From Enterobacter sp. BIGb0383 (GTDB lineage: Bacteria > Pseudomonadota > Gammaproteobacteria > Enterobacterales > Enterobacteriaceae), in assembly GCF_003751845.1 (NCBI RefSeq), contig NZ_RJKQ01000005.1:62001-126000 (forward strand): DNA of 64,000 nt, written 5' to 3'. This document shows, piece after piece, positions 36,647-45,178 of the stretch. How positions within the stretch are numbered: the first letter of the stretch is position 1; each line of letters begins with the position of its first letter. The notes under the pieces are model-generated. The model was not told the DNA's origin and did not search any database. It saw only the letters and a program-made list of their open reading frames with translations. The translations under genes and the position numbers were made by a program.

Positions 36647-36898
36647 ATGTCCTCCGGGTTGCCCGCGTCTGCCGCGATGCAGGAGGCCCAGTATACCCCA
36701 CGGCGGCGACGTTTATCCTGTCAGCCTCATTTAAGCAAGCGTGTTACGCAAATAACCACAATATATTCCTTGTTTTTCAACTGTGTCAGGTCACATTTTT
36801 CTATTTCAGTAGGGTAATAAATTGACCAAAATCAAACATGCTTTTTATTTGCAATTTTGTCTATAGACGCGGCGACAGACCTTCAATATAAAAACGAA

Positions 36899-36913
36899 TG
36901 ATATTAATTATCA
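36899..36913 (+). promoter_or_regulatory. Fur box of the haem uptake operon
   Basis: TGATATTAATTATCA fits the 7-1-7 Fur palindrome TGATAAT-N-ATTATCA at 13 of 14 positions. It lies 28 bp before the receptor start, in the cueR-receptor gap (36647-36941), so the operon should be repressed when iron is plentiful. Confidence 0.85.
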
Positions 36914-36941
36914 CTTACATTCAATAATAAAGGTTACCTCC

Positions 36942-39080
36942 ATGTTGCAGCGTATTTGCCCGGGCGCGTTTGTACTTTCAGCCCTGTCTTTATTTGTTGC
37001 TGGTACCGTATCAGCAGCGTCGACCAGCACACAGCAGACCACAAACTCCCGCGGCGAAACGCTTGTCGTAACGGCAAACCGGGCTGAATCCAGCCTGTGG
37101 AACAGTCCGGCGACGATCCAGGTCATCGACAACCAGACGCTGGAAAAAACAACCCGTAACACGCTCGCGGACGAACTACGGGATATTCCCGGGGTTGAGG
37201 TAACCGATAACGCACTGGCAGGACGCAAGCAGGTACGTATCCGTGGCGAAGCGTCCTCACGCGTGCTGGTGCTGATCGACGGTCAGGAAGTCACCTATCA
37301 ACGCGCCGGGGAGAACTACGGTGCGGGTCTGCTGATCGACACCTCCGCGCTCGAACGGATCGAAGTGGTCAAAGGCCCGTATTCCGTGCTGTACGGCTCG
37401 AAGGCCATCGGCGGCGTGGTGAATTTTATTACCAAAAAAGGCGGCGATAAACCGCTGGCCGGTATTGTGAAAGCCGTTTATGACTCGTCGACGGCGGGCT
37501 GGCAGGAGTCGGCCGCAGCCTGGGGAAGCATCGGCGGATTTGATTACCGTATCAACGGCAGCTACTCGGATCAGGGCGATCGTAAAACGCCCGATGGCCG
37601 ACTCCCTAACACCCATAACCGAAATAACGGCCAGGGCATCTGGCTGGGCTATAACGTTGATCGTCATAAGGTGGGCCTCTCTCTGGATCGCTATAAGCTC
37701 ACCACCCAGACTTACTATGACGGCGAGCTTGAGTCCTTTAGCGTAAGGCTTCCTAAGGTGGAGCGGGAGAAGATCGGCCTGTTCTACGATTACGCTGTCG
37801 ACGGCGAATTCCTGAAATCGGTCCATTTAGATGCGTATAACCAGACCGTCGAGCGCAGGTTTGAAAACGATCTGGTGACGACTCAGGTCATCCCCAGCCC
37901 CCTGATTCGGGCGTTGACCATAACAAACCAGACGCGCACCAACGATAAACAGTACACCCAGGGCGTAACGCTGCAGTCGAACTACAGCCTGCCGGCCAGT
38001 AATAATCTGGTGCTCGGCGCACAGTACCTGCGCGACAAAATTACCCAAACCAGTAACGGCTATACCCGACAGACCGCCGCCACCGGCTTCTTTGATACTG
38101 AAACCGATAAACGTTCCCATAACGAGGCCGTTCAGAACAGCACGTCACTGTTTGCGCAGAACGACTGGCAGTTCGCCGATAACTGGACATGGACCCTGGG
38201 TGCCCGTCAATCCTGGCTGTCATCGCGCCTGACCGACGGTGAAACGCAATCTACTACCAGCGGCGTCACCACAACCACAAGCATGGACCGAAATACCACC
38301 CGCGATGACGCGCTGGTGGCCGCATCCAGCCTCCGCTACTCCGGCTTCGATAATCTGGAACTGCGCGCCGCCTTCGCCCAGGGCTATGTCTCCCCGACCT
38401 TAGTCCAGCTCTTTACCGAGACCTCTGCGGGCGGCGGCGTCACCTACGGCAATTCAGGGCTGACGGCCGAACACTCCAATAACTACGAGCTGGGCGCGCG
38501 CTATAAGGGCAATCTGTGGCTGGTCGACGGGGCGGTCTACTACTCCGAGGCCAAAGACTATATCGCCAGCGTCGCCTGCTCCGGTCAGAGCGTCTGCAAC
38601 GGGAATACCAATACCACCCGCAGCGGCTATTACTACTACGACAATATCGACAAGGCCAAAACCTGGGGCATGGAGCTGACGGCTGAATACAGCGGCTGGG
38701 CGGTTTCGCCTTATCTGAGCGGCAACCTGATCCGTCGTCAGTATGAAGGGGCAACGCTGAAAACTCAGAATACCGGGGAGCCGACCGCGACCGGGCGATT
38801 CGGGGTGAAACATACCCTGCTGTTGAATGCGCTTAACCTGACCTCCGACATCTATATCCGGGCGGCATCCAGCGCTAAAGACAGCACCGGCGCAACCGAA
38901 ACCCGCTACCCCGGCTGGGCAACGCTGAACCTGGCATTTAACAGCGAGTTTGGGCCGGACGACCAATACCAGATTAACCTGGCGCTGAATAATCTGACCG
39001 ATAAACGCTACCAGACGGCGCACGAGTCCATCCCTGCGGCGGGCTTTAACGCGGCGGTCGGCTTTGCCTGGAAATTCTGA
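36942..39080 (+). CDS. TonB-dependent outer-membrane receptor, probably for haem
   Basis: A 712-residue receptor. After the signal peptide (ends VSAAS) comes a TonB box-like GETLVVTA and a plug domain (TIQVIDNQTLEKTTRNTLADELRDIPGVEV, then RGEASSRVLVLIDGQE and KGPYSVLYGSKAIGGVVNF). A 22-strand-type barrel then ends in Phe (GFAWKF). Its position as first gene of a hmuT-chuWXY-hmuUV operon behind a Fur box makes haem or haemoglobin the likely ligand. However, the FRAP and NPNL motifs of classical haem receptors are not intact: FAQGYVSPTLVQLF and GNSGLTAEHS stand at the corresponding place. The substrate is therefore inferred from context. The stop overlaps the hmuT start by one base. Confidence 0.88.
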   Translation: MLQRICPGAFVLSALSLFVAGTVSAASTSTQQTTNSRGETLVVTANRAESSLWNSPATIQVIDNQTLEKTTRNTLADELRDIPGVEVTDNALAGRKQVRIRGEASSRVLVLIDGQEVTYQRAGENYGAGLLIDTSALERIEVVKGPYSVLYGSKAIGGVVNFITKKGGDKPLAGIVKAVYDSSTAGWQESAAAWGSIGGFDYRINGSYSDQGDRKTPDGRLPNTHNRNNGQGIWLGYNVDRHKVGLSLDRYKLTTQTYYDGELESFSVRLPKVEREKIGLFYDYAVDGEFLKSVHLDAYNQTVERRFENDLVTTQVIPSPLIRALTITNQTRTNDKQYTQGVTLQSNYSLPASNNLVLGAQYLRDKITQTSNGYTRQTAATGFFDTETDKRSHNEAVQNSTSLFAQNDWQFADNWTWTLGARQSWLSSRLTDGETQSTTSGVTTTTSMDRNTTRDDALVAASSLRYSGFDNLELRAAFAQGYVSPTLVQLFTETSAGGGVTYGNSGLTAEHSNNYELGARYKGNLWLVDGAVYYSEAKDYIASVACSGQSVCNGNTNTTRSGYYYYDNIDKAKTWGMELTAEYSGWAVSPYLSGNLIRRQYEGATLKTQNTGEPTATGRFGVKHTLLLNALNLTSDIYIRAASSAKDSTGATETRYPGWATLNLAFNSEFGPDDQYQINLALNNLTDKRYQTAHESIPAAGFNAAVGFAWKF

Positions 39081-39922
39081 TGATGAAAAAGATTATCCTG
39101 GGATTAGTGGCGCTGTGCTGCGCCCTCAGCGCCAGCGCCGCCGAACGACTGGTGGTGGCCGGAGGCTCGCTGACCGAGCTGGTATATGCCATCGGCGCGG
39201 GTGATCGGGTGGTGGGCGTGGATGAAACCACCTCTTTCCCACCGGAAACCGCCGACCTGCCGCATATCGGCTACTGGAAACAGCTTAGCAGCGAAGGCAT
39301 TTTATCCCTGCGTCCGGACAGCGTTATCACCTGGCAGGATGCCGGGCCTTCCCTGGTCCTCGAACAGCTGCGCACGCAAAAGGTGAAGGTGCTGACGCTG
39401 CCACGCGTTCCGGCCACGGTCGAACAGATGTATGCCAACATTCATACTCTGTCGGCAGCGCTGGGCGAACAGCAAAAAGGCGATGAACTGGTGAGTTCTC
39501 TGCGCCAGCGGCTGGAAACCGTCGCCCTGCGCAATGCGCAAATGAAACCGGTCAACGCGCTATTTATCCTCTCTGCGGGCGGCAGCGCGCCGCAGGTGGC
39601 GGGCCAGGGCAGCGTGGCCGATGCCATTATGACGCTGGCAGGGGCACACAACGCGGCGCAGCACAGCCAGTACAAGGGCTACAGCGCTGAAGCGCTGATT
39701 GCGGCAAACCCGGACGTTATCGTGGTGACTTCCCAAATGGTGCAGGGCGATCTCAACCGCCTTGCCGCTATCGCCGGTATCACCCACACCACAGCATGGA
39801 AGAATCAGAGAATTATCACCGTTGACCAGGCGCTGATCCTTGGCATGGGCCCGCGCATCGCCGATGCCGTCGAAACCCTGCATCAGCAATTCTGGCCGCG
39901 TGAAGGGAAGAGTGAACAATGA
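39080..39922 (+). CDS. hmuT: Periplasmic haem-binding protein
   Basis: A 280-residue type III (FecB/BtuF-like) binding protein with a signal peptide (ILGLVALCCALSASAAE). Two lobes are joined by a long helix. HIGYWKQLSSEG carries the tyrosine that ligates haem iron in ShuT and HmuT. It hands haem from the receptor to the HmuUV permease. It overlaps both neighbours by one to four bases. Confidence 0.93.
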   Translation: MMKKIILGLVALCCALSASAAERLVVAGGSLTELVYAIGAGDRVVGVDETTSFPPETADLPHIGYWKQLSSEGILSLRPDSVITWQDAGPSLVLEQLRTQKVKVLTLPRVPATVEQMYANIHTLSAALGEQQKGDELVSSLRQRLETVALRNAQMKPVNALFILSAGGSAPQVAGQGSVADAIMTLAGAHNAAQHSQYKGYSAEALIAANPDVIVVTSQMVQGDLNRLAAIAGITHTTAWKNQRIITVDQALILGMGPRIADAVETLHQQFWPREGKSEQ

Positions 39923-41247
39923 CAACCACACTGGATTTAACCCCCCACTTTGCGCTGGAAGGCGGGCAGCCGTTTAAAGATCGTCACGCCACCATGCCGT
40001 GGCGCGGTGCGATGCCGATCCCCAAAGAGCAGCAGGAGGCAAGCTGGCAGGCGCTGGTAAGCCAGACCGCACCGGTTCGCAAACGGCTGGTGTACCTCCA
40101 TATTCCTTTTTGCGCGACCCACTGTACGTTCTGCGGCTTCTACCAGAATCGTTATGAGGAAGACCACTGCACGCGCTATACGGATGCGCTACTGCGTGAG
40201 ATAGACCTGGAAGCCGACAGCGTTCTGCACCAGTCGGCCCCGATCCACGCGGTCTATTTTGGCGGAGGTACGCCATCGGCCCTGTCGGCGCACGACCTGG
40301 CGCGCATTATCACCCGCCTGCGCGAACGGCTGCCGCTGGCACCGGACTGCGAAATCACCATTGAAGGCCGGGTGCTGAATTTCGACGATGGACGCATTGA
40401 CGCCTGCCTGGATGCGGGTGCCAACCGCTTCTCCATCGGTATTCAGTCGTTTAATAGCCAGATCCGCAAGAAGATGGCCCGCACCTCAGACGGCGCAACG
40501 GCCAGAGCGTTTATGGAGGGGCTGGTGCGCCGGGATCGCGCGGCGGTGGTCTGCGATCTGCTGTTCGGTCTGCCGGGACAGGATGCCGCCATCTGGGCAG
40601 AAGATCTGGCGATTGCCCGCGATATCGGCCTTGATGGCGTCGATCTTTACGCCCTGAATTTGCTGCCGAAAACGCCGCTGGGAAAAGCGGTGGAAAATGG
40701 CCGCGTCGCCCTTCCCTCGCCCGCCGAACGCCGGGATCTTTACCTGCAGGGCTGCGACTTTATGGACGCCGCAGGCTGGCGCTGCATCAGCAACAGCCAC
40801 TGGGCGCGCACGACCCGCGAGCGCAATCTCTATAACCTGCTGATTAAACAGGGTGCGGACTGCCTCGCCTTTGGATCAGGTGCGGGCGGCTCGGTAAACG
40901 GCTATTCGTGGATGGTGGAGCGCGATCTCAATACCTGGCACGAAGCCATCGCCGCAGGCAAAAAGCCGCTCATGATGATGATGCGCACCGTCGACCCTGC
41001 TTTCCAGTGGCGGCATAAGCTTCAGGCCGGGGTGGAAACCGCCCGCGTCCCGCTCGATGAACTCACCCCGCATGCCGGACAGCTTGCGCCGCTGCTGAGC
41101 CAGTGGCACCGCGCCGGATTGACCCGGGATACTTCCAGCTGCCTGCGCCTGACCGATGAAGGGCGCTTTTGGGCCAGCAATATTCTGCAGTCTCTGCAGG
41201 AATTGATTCAACAACTCTCACAGCCAAAAATTAAACAGGAGCAATGA
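39919..41247 (+). CDS. chuW: Anaerobic haem-degrading radical SAM methyltransferase ChuW/HutW
   Basis: A 442-residue radical-SAM enzyme of the HemN/HemW-like group. The iron-sulfur motif CATHCTFC (CxxxCxxC) follows VYLHIPF, then comes FGGGTPSALS (SAM-binding GGGTP) and later FSIGIQSFN. E. coli O157 ChuW opens the porphyrin ring without oxygen to release iron. It overlaps the next gene by 4 bp. Confidence 0.93.
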   Translation: MTTTLDLTPHFALEGGQPFKDRHATMPWRGAMPIPKEQQEASWQALVSQTAPVRKRLVYLHIPFCATHCTFCGFYQNRYEEDHCTRYTDALLREIDLEADSVLHQSAPIHAVYFGGGTPSALSAHDLARIITRLRERLPLAPDCEITIEGRVLNFDDGRIDACLDAGANRFSIGIQSFNSQIRKKMARTSDGATARAFMEGLVRRDRAAVVCDLLFGLPGQDAAIWAEDLAIARDIGLDGVDLYALNLLPKTPLGKAVENGRVALPSPAERRDLYLQGCDFMDAAGWRCISNSHWARTTRERNLYNLLIKQGADCLAFGSGAGGSVNGYSWMVERDLNTWHEAIAAGKKPLMMMMRTVDPAFQWRHKLQAGVETARVPLDELTPHAGQLAPLLSQWHRAGLTRDTSSCLRLTDEGRFWASNILQSLQELIQQLSQPKIKQEQ

Positions 41248-41744
41248 TGCAACCGAATTCTTTACGCGAGTTTTTAGCCACCGACCCCGACGGCACTCTG
41301 GAAGCGGTCGCCGATCGTTATAACACCACCCTGCTGGACGTGGTGCAGCATTTACCGGCCTTCACTCTGACCGGCGGCGACAGCTTTGATACGGTCTGGG
41401 ATACCGTCTGCGAATGGGGCAACGTCACCACGCTGGTGCATACCGCCGATGTGATCCTCGAATTTACCGGCGAACTGCCGTCGGGATTCCACCGCCACGG
41501 CTACTTTAATCTGCGCGGCAGAAACGGCATGACCGGACATATTAAGGCGGAAAACTGTGCGCATATTGCCCTGGTGGAACGCAAATTTATGGGGATGGAT
41601 ACCGCCTCGATTCTGTTCTTTAACGCGGCGGGCAGCGCCATGTTTAAGATCTTCCTCGGCCGCGACGAGCATCGCCAGCTCTTAACCGCCCAGGTGGATG
41701 CCTTCCGTAATCTGGCAAAAACGCTGTCGGGCGTGACCGCATGA
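41244..41744 (+). CDS. chuX: Cytosolic haem carrier ChuX/HutX
   Basis: A 166-residue protein of the HutX family (VQHLPAFTLTGGDSFDTVWDTVCEWGNVT, then GYFNLRGRNGMTGHIKAENCAHIALVERKFMGMDT). It binds haem in the cytosol and delivers it for degradation. It overlaps both neighbouring genes by 4 bp. Confidence 0.93.
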   Translation: MMQPNSLREFLATDPDGTLEAVADRYNTTLLDVVQHLPAFTLTGGDSFDTVWDTVCEWGNVTTLVHTADVILEFTGELPSGFHRHGYFNLRGRNGMTGHIKAENCAHIALVERKFMGMDTASILFFNAAGSAMFKIFLGRDEHRQLLTAQVDAFRNLAKTLSGVTA

Positions 41745-42364
41745 GGCCGTGGCTGATCTTTGGGGCCGGTGGCAGCGGCGTCGGTGCGCTGACGGCAGAA
41801 CGGGCGCTGGCGGAACAGCGCCCGGTTATCGCTCTGGTACGCAATGTGGATGCCGCTGCGCGTCTGCAGGAGAGAGGCGTGACGGTGATTGTCGGCGACG
41901 CCTGCGATCCAATCGCCGTTGCCCGCGCCTGCGAAACGGCGGGCAAAGAGGCACTCGTGATTTCAACCCTCGGCGGCGAGCACGAGTATCTGGCCAACCG
42001 CTGCATTATCGACGCGGCGGAGCAGGCCGGTCTGACGCAGATGATTCTGGTAACCTCTCTGGGATGCGGTGACAGCTGGATCTGGCTTTCAGCCCGCGCC
42101 AGGGCAGCATTTGGTCAGGCCGTGCGTGAAAAGTCACTGGCGGAAAGCTGGCTGCAAACCAGCGCTCTCGACTTTGCCATTCTGCGTCCCGGCGGCCTGC
42201 TTAACAAGGCGGAAACCGGACAGGCCCGGCGCGTTCAGAATCAGGAGATCCACGGGTTTGTTACCCGGGCCGACGTGGCCGCCCATATTCAGGCTCTGGC
42301 GGCAGACCCGGCGCTGGCTCGGCAAATCTACAGTCTGGTCGATCCCGACCTTACGCCTGCGTAG
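41741..42364 (+). CDS. chuY: NAD(P)-dependent anaerobilin reductase ChuY
   Basis: A 207-residue Rossmann-fold protein (LIFGAGGSGVGALTAERAL at the N-terminus, then VISTLGGEHEYLANR and ILRPGGLLNKAETG). In E. coli O157, ChuY reduces the anaerobilin formed by ChuW, protecting the cell from a reactive product. Fourth gene of the haem operon; 15 bp separate it from hmuU. Confidence 0.9.
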   Translation: MRPWLIFGAGGSGVGALTAERALAEQRPVIALVRNVDAAARLQERGVTVIVGDACDPIAVARACETAGKEALVISTLGGEHEYLANRCIIDAAEQAGLTQMILVTSLGCGDSWIWLSARARAAFGQAVREKSLAESWLQTSALDFAILRPGGLLNKAETGQARRVQNQEIHGFVTRADVAAHIQALAADPALARQIYSLVDPDLTPA

Positions 42365-42379
42365 CCCGGAGATTCGCTA

Positions 42380-43366
42380 TTGAAGGACTCACTCTCCTCC
42401 ATCAGCGTCCTGATTGGCCTGGTGATGACGCTGGTCGCTCTGACGCTGGTGGCGCTAAGTCAGGGTGCACTGAAGATCCCGTTCTATAGCCTGCAGGACC
42501 CGCAGTACCGCGATATCTGGCTCAATATCCGCCTGCCGCGCGTGCTGCTGGCGGTGCTGGTTGGGAGCGCCCTGGCGACCTCCGGCGTCGCCATGCAGGG
42601 TCTGTTTCGTAACCCGATGGCCGACCCCGGCCTGCTGGGCGTCAGCAGCGGATCGGCATTGATGGTCGGGGTGGCGATTGTCTTCCCGCTCGCCCTGCCC
42701 GCCGCGCTGATGCACTACGAACTGATGATGTTTGCCGTTCTCGGGAGTCTGGCGGTCTGCACGGCGATCTTTCTGATCGGTCAGCGGCATGCCCACGGCG
42801 GTATGCTGCAGCTGCTGCTGGTGGGGATCGCGATTAATGCCCTGTGCGGCTCGGCAATCGGCGTACTGAGCTATGTCGGCGACGAGCAACAGCTGCGTCA
42901 GCTGACGCTGTGGATGATGGGCAGTCTGGGTCAGGCCCAGTGGTCAACGCTCATGATTGCCGCCTCTTTTGCCGTTCCGGCGATGGTGGCCACTCTCTGG
43001 CTGGCAACCACGCTCAATCTGCTCCAGCTGGGCGATGAAGACGCGCACTACCTCGGGGTCAACGTGAAACGGCGACGCCAGCAGTTGCTGTTGCTGAGTT
43101 CCCTGCTGGTGGGCGCGGCGGTATCGGTCAGCGGCATCGTAGGCTTTATCGGTCTGGTCGTGCCCCATCTGATGCGAATGGTGATCGGCGCGGATCACCG
43201 CTGGCTGCTGCCCTGCTCCGCCCTGACCGGCGGCGCGCTGCTTCTGCTGGCGGATACTCTGGCCCGCACTCTCGTTCAGCCCGCCGAAATGCCGGTTGGG
43301 CTACTGACCAGCCTGATCGGCGGCCCCTATTTTCTGTGGCTTATCCTGCGCAGCCGGAGACGCTGA
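42380..43366 (+). CDS. hmuU: Haem ABC transporter permease
   Basis: A 328-residue FecCD/BtuC-type permease with about ten membrane helices. Family blocks are visible: [41 protein letters not shown] and [24 protein letters not shown]. The start is TTG at 42380, supported by GGAG 8 nt upstream; an in-frame ATG at 42425 would remove part of the first membrane helix. It ends in a one-codon overlap (TGATG) with hmuV. Confidence 0.95.
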   Translation: MKDSLSSISVLIGLVMTLVALTLVALSQGALKIPFYSLQDPQYRDIWLNIRLPRVLLAVLVGSALATSGVAMQGLFRNPMADPGLLGVSSGSALMVGVAIVFPLALPAALMHYELMMFAVLGSLAVCTAIFLIGQRHAHGGMLQLLLVGIAINALCGSAIGVLSYVGDEQQLRQLTLWMMGSLGQAQWSTLMIAASFAVPAMVATLWLATTLNLLQLGDEDAHYLGVNVKRRRQQLLLLSSLLVGAAVSVSGIVGFIGLVVPHLMRMVIGADHRWLLPCSALTGGALLLLADTLARTLVQPAEMPVGLLTSLIGGPYFLWLILRSRRR

Positions 43367-44136
43367 TGCTTAACGCGCAAAACCTGACCTACACCATCAA
43401 CGGCCAGCGGCTGACCGATAACGTCAGCCTGCATTTTCCCGGCGGAGAAATCGTCGCGATCCTCGGGCCCAACGGTGCCGGAAAATCGACCCTGCTGCGC
43501 CAGCTTACCGGCTATCTTCAGCCGAACAGCGGCATCTGCTCGCTGCTGGGTAAACCGCTCACCCAGTGGCTACCCGCCGACCTGGCACGCGTCCGGGCGG
43601 TGATGCGCCAGAATAATCATATGGCCTTCCCCTTTAGCGTACGTGAAGTGATCCAGATGGGCCGCCATCCCCACGGAAGTCGTAGCCGTGAAGATGACAG
43701 TGAACGAATTATGGTCCTGTGCGGCTGTGACGAACTTGCCGGGCGCGACTATCGCCAGCTCTCCGGCGGGGAACAGCAGCGAGTCCAGGTCGCCCGCCTG
43801 CTGGTTCAGCTCTGGGGATCCACGCCGTCGCCAAAGTGGCTGTTCCTCGATGAACCCACTTCCGCCCTGGATATCCACCACCAGCAGCTGCTGTTTCGCC
43901 TGCTGCGCGGCCTGGTGCATGAACGGCAGTTTAACGTCTGCTGTGTTCTGCACGACCTCAACCTGGCCGCACGCTACGCCGACCGGATTGTTCTGCTGGA
44001 AAAAGGCCGGGTGGTGGCAAACGGCCCGCCGCAGCAGGTCCTGACCGAACCGGCGCTGAGCCGGCTCTATCGTGCAGAGATTTCGGTGATTGACGATCCT
44101 GTTGAACGGCTGCCGCTGGTGATGCTGGCCCGATAG
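43366..44136 (+). CDS. hmuV: Haem ABC transporter ATPase
   Basis: A 256-residue ATPase with Walker [10 protein letters not shown], signature [14 protein letters not shown], Walker [13 protein letters not shown] and [14 protein letters not shown], all typical of the iron/haem/B12 importer group. It starts at the ATG overlapping the hmuU stop; the frame extends 10 codons upstream but only into hmuU. Last gene of the haem operon. No haem oxygenase or ChuS gene is present. Confidence 0.95.
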   Translation: MLNAQNLTYTINGQRLTDNVSLHFPGGEIVAILGPNGAGKSTLLRQLTGYLQPNSGICSLLGKPLTQWLPADLARVRAVMRQNNHMAFPFSVREVIQMGRHPHGSRSREDDSERIMVLCGCDELAGRDYRQLSGGEQQRVQVARLLVQLWGSTPSPKWLFLDEPTSALDIHHQQLLFRLLRGLVHERQFNVCCVLHDLNLAARYADRIVLLEKGRVVANGPPQQVLTEPALSRLYRAEISVIDDPVERLPLVMLAR

Positions 44137-44190
44137 GCGCTTTTAAAGAATATTTAAATTGCACTCTGCCGCTCTGACGATTAGATTACC

Positions 44191-44211
44191 TGTACGGTTT
44201 AAATCCGTACA
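44191..44211. promoter_or_regulatory. Palindromic operator of the toxin-antitoxin pair
   Basis: A perfect inverted repeat with 7-bp arms (TGTACGG / CCGTACA) separated by seven AT bases, 75 bp before the antitoxin start. DUF1778-GNAT modules are autoregulated by their toxin-antitoxin complex on such palindromes, so this is the probable site. Confidence 0.75.
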
Positions 44212-44285
44212 AATCAATTTAACGAACCCGCCAACAGAGACTGACGGCCTTCTTGCTAATATCGCCGTCATGGAGACTTACCCCG

Positions 44286-44555
44286 ATGACAGTCCTGAAA
44301 AAACAGCGCATCGATCTACGATTAACCGAAGCTGATAAGAGTATGATCGAAGAGGCTGCGGCAATGACCAACCAGACGGTGACGCAGTTCCTGGTAAACA
44401 GTGCCTCAGAGCGCGCCGCTGAGGTGATTGAGCAGCACCGTCGACTGCTCCTCAGCGAAGCGTCATGGAACCAGGTGATGGACGCCATAGAGAATCCGCC
44501 AGAACCGAGTGATAAACTGAAACGTGCAGCCCGTCGTCTGCAAAACATGGAGTAG
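44286..44555 (+). CDS. tacA: DUF1778-type antitoxin (TacA/KacA-like)
   Basis: An 89-residue protein. The N-terminal ribbon-helix-helix DNA-binding part (KKQRIDLRLTEADKSMIEEAAAMTNQTVTQFLVNSA) is followed by a C-terminal tail that wraps the toxin. It neutralises the acetyltransferase encoded 3 bp downstream and represses the operon. GGAG lies 10 nt before the ATG at 44286; an earlier in-frame start is possible but has no ribosome site. Confidence 0.92.
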   Translation: MTVLKKQRIDLRLTEADKSMIEEAAAMTNQTVTQFLVNSASERAAEVIEQHRRLLLSEASWNQVMDAIENPPEPSDKLKRAARRLQNME

Positions 44556-44558
44556 AGC

Positions 44559-45083
44559 ATGGACGATCTGACGATTGAGATATTCTCAGGAGAAACGGAT
44601 TATCAACTCAACGGTTTTGATTGCACCGAACCCTCTTTGAACGCGTTTCTTATCGATCATCTCAGACGCCAGCACAATAGCCGTATTCTGCGGGCTTACA
44701 TCCTAAGAACGGCTATGCCAGAGGCACGTGTCTTAGGCTATTACACCCTATCCGGCAGTAGCTTTGAGAAAGAACAATTGCCGTCAAAATCACAGCGAAA
44801 GAGCGTTCCCTACCACAACGTTCCCAGCATCACTCTGGGCCGACTGGCCGTGGATAAATCCCTTCAGGGCTGTGGCTGGGGAGCCACACTGGTCGCTCAC
44901 GCCATGAAAATTGTCTACGGCGCATCTCAAGCCGTTGGAGTCCACGGATTATTTGTTGAGGCGCTGAACGAAAATGCTAAATCCTTTTATATCAGCCTGG
45001 GCTTCATCGCGCTGACGGGCACAAATGAACGTGCCCTCTTCTACCCCACCAAATCGATCGAAAAGCTTTTCGAAAACCAATAA
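44559..45083 (+). CDS. tacT: GNAT toxin acetylating aminoacyl-tRNA (TacT/KacT-like)
   Basis: A 174-residue GNAT acetyltransferase. LGRLAVDKSLQGCGWGATLV contains the acetyl-CoA pyrophosphate loop (QGCGWG here; QGxGxG/A usual), and FVEALNENAKSFYISLGFIAL the C-terminal GNAT motif. Related toxins stop translation by acetylating the amino group of charged tRNAs. The pair sits between hmuV and copA, a place with neither gene in E. coli. Confidence 0.92.
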   Translation: MDDLTIEIFSGETDYQLNGFDCTEPSLNAFLIDHLRRQHNSRILRAYILRTAMPEARVLGYYTLSGSSFEKEQLPSKSQRKSVPYHNVPSITLGRLAVDKSLQGCGWGATLVAHAMKIVYGASQAVGVHGLFVEALNENAKSFYISLGFIALTGTNERALFYPTKSIEKLFENQ

Positions 45084-45114
45084 AAATAATTCTTTCCAGA
45101 CTGCCCGCTCATGC

Positions 45115-45145
45115 TTGACCTTCCCCTTGCGGGAAGGTTTACCCT
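45115..45145 (+). promoter_or_regulatory. CueR-controlled copA promoter
   Basis: A -35 element TTGACC (45115) and a -10-like TACCCT (45140) are separated by 19 bp, the overlong spacer typical of MerR-family targets. The spacer holds the dyad ACCTTCCCC (45118-45126) / GGGAAGGT (45131-45138), nearly identical to the E. coli copA operator. Copper-bound CueR would bend it into an active promoter. Confidence 0.93.
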
Positions 45146-45178
45146 TGTTCACAGTTTAACTAGAGAGGGAGTTTTGTT

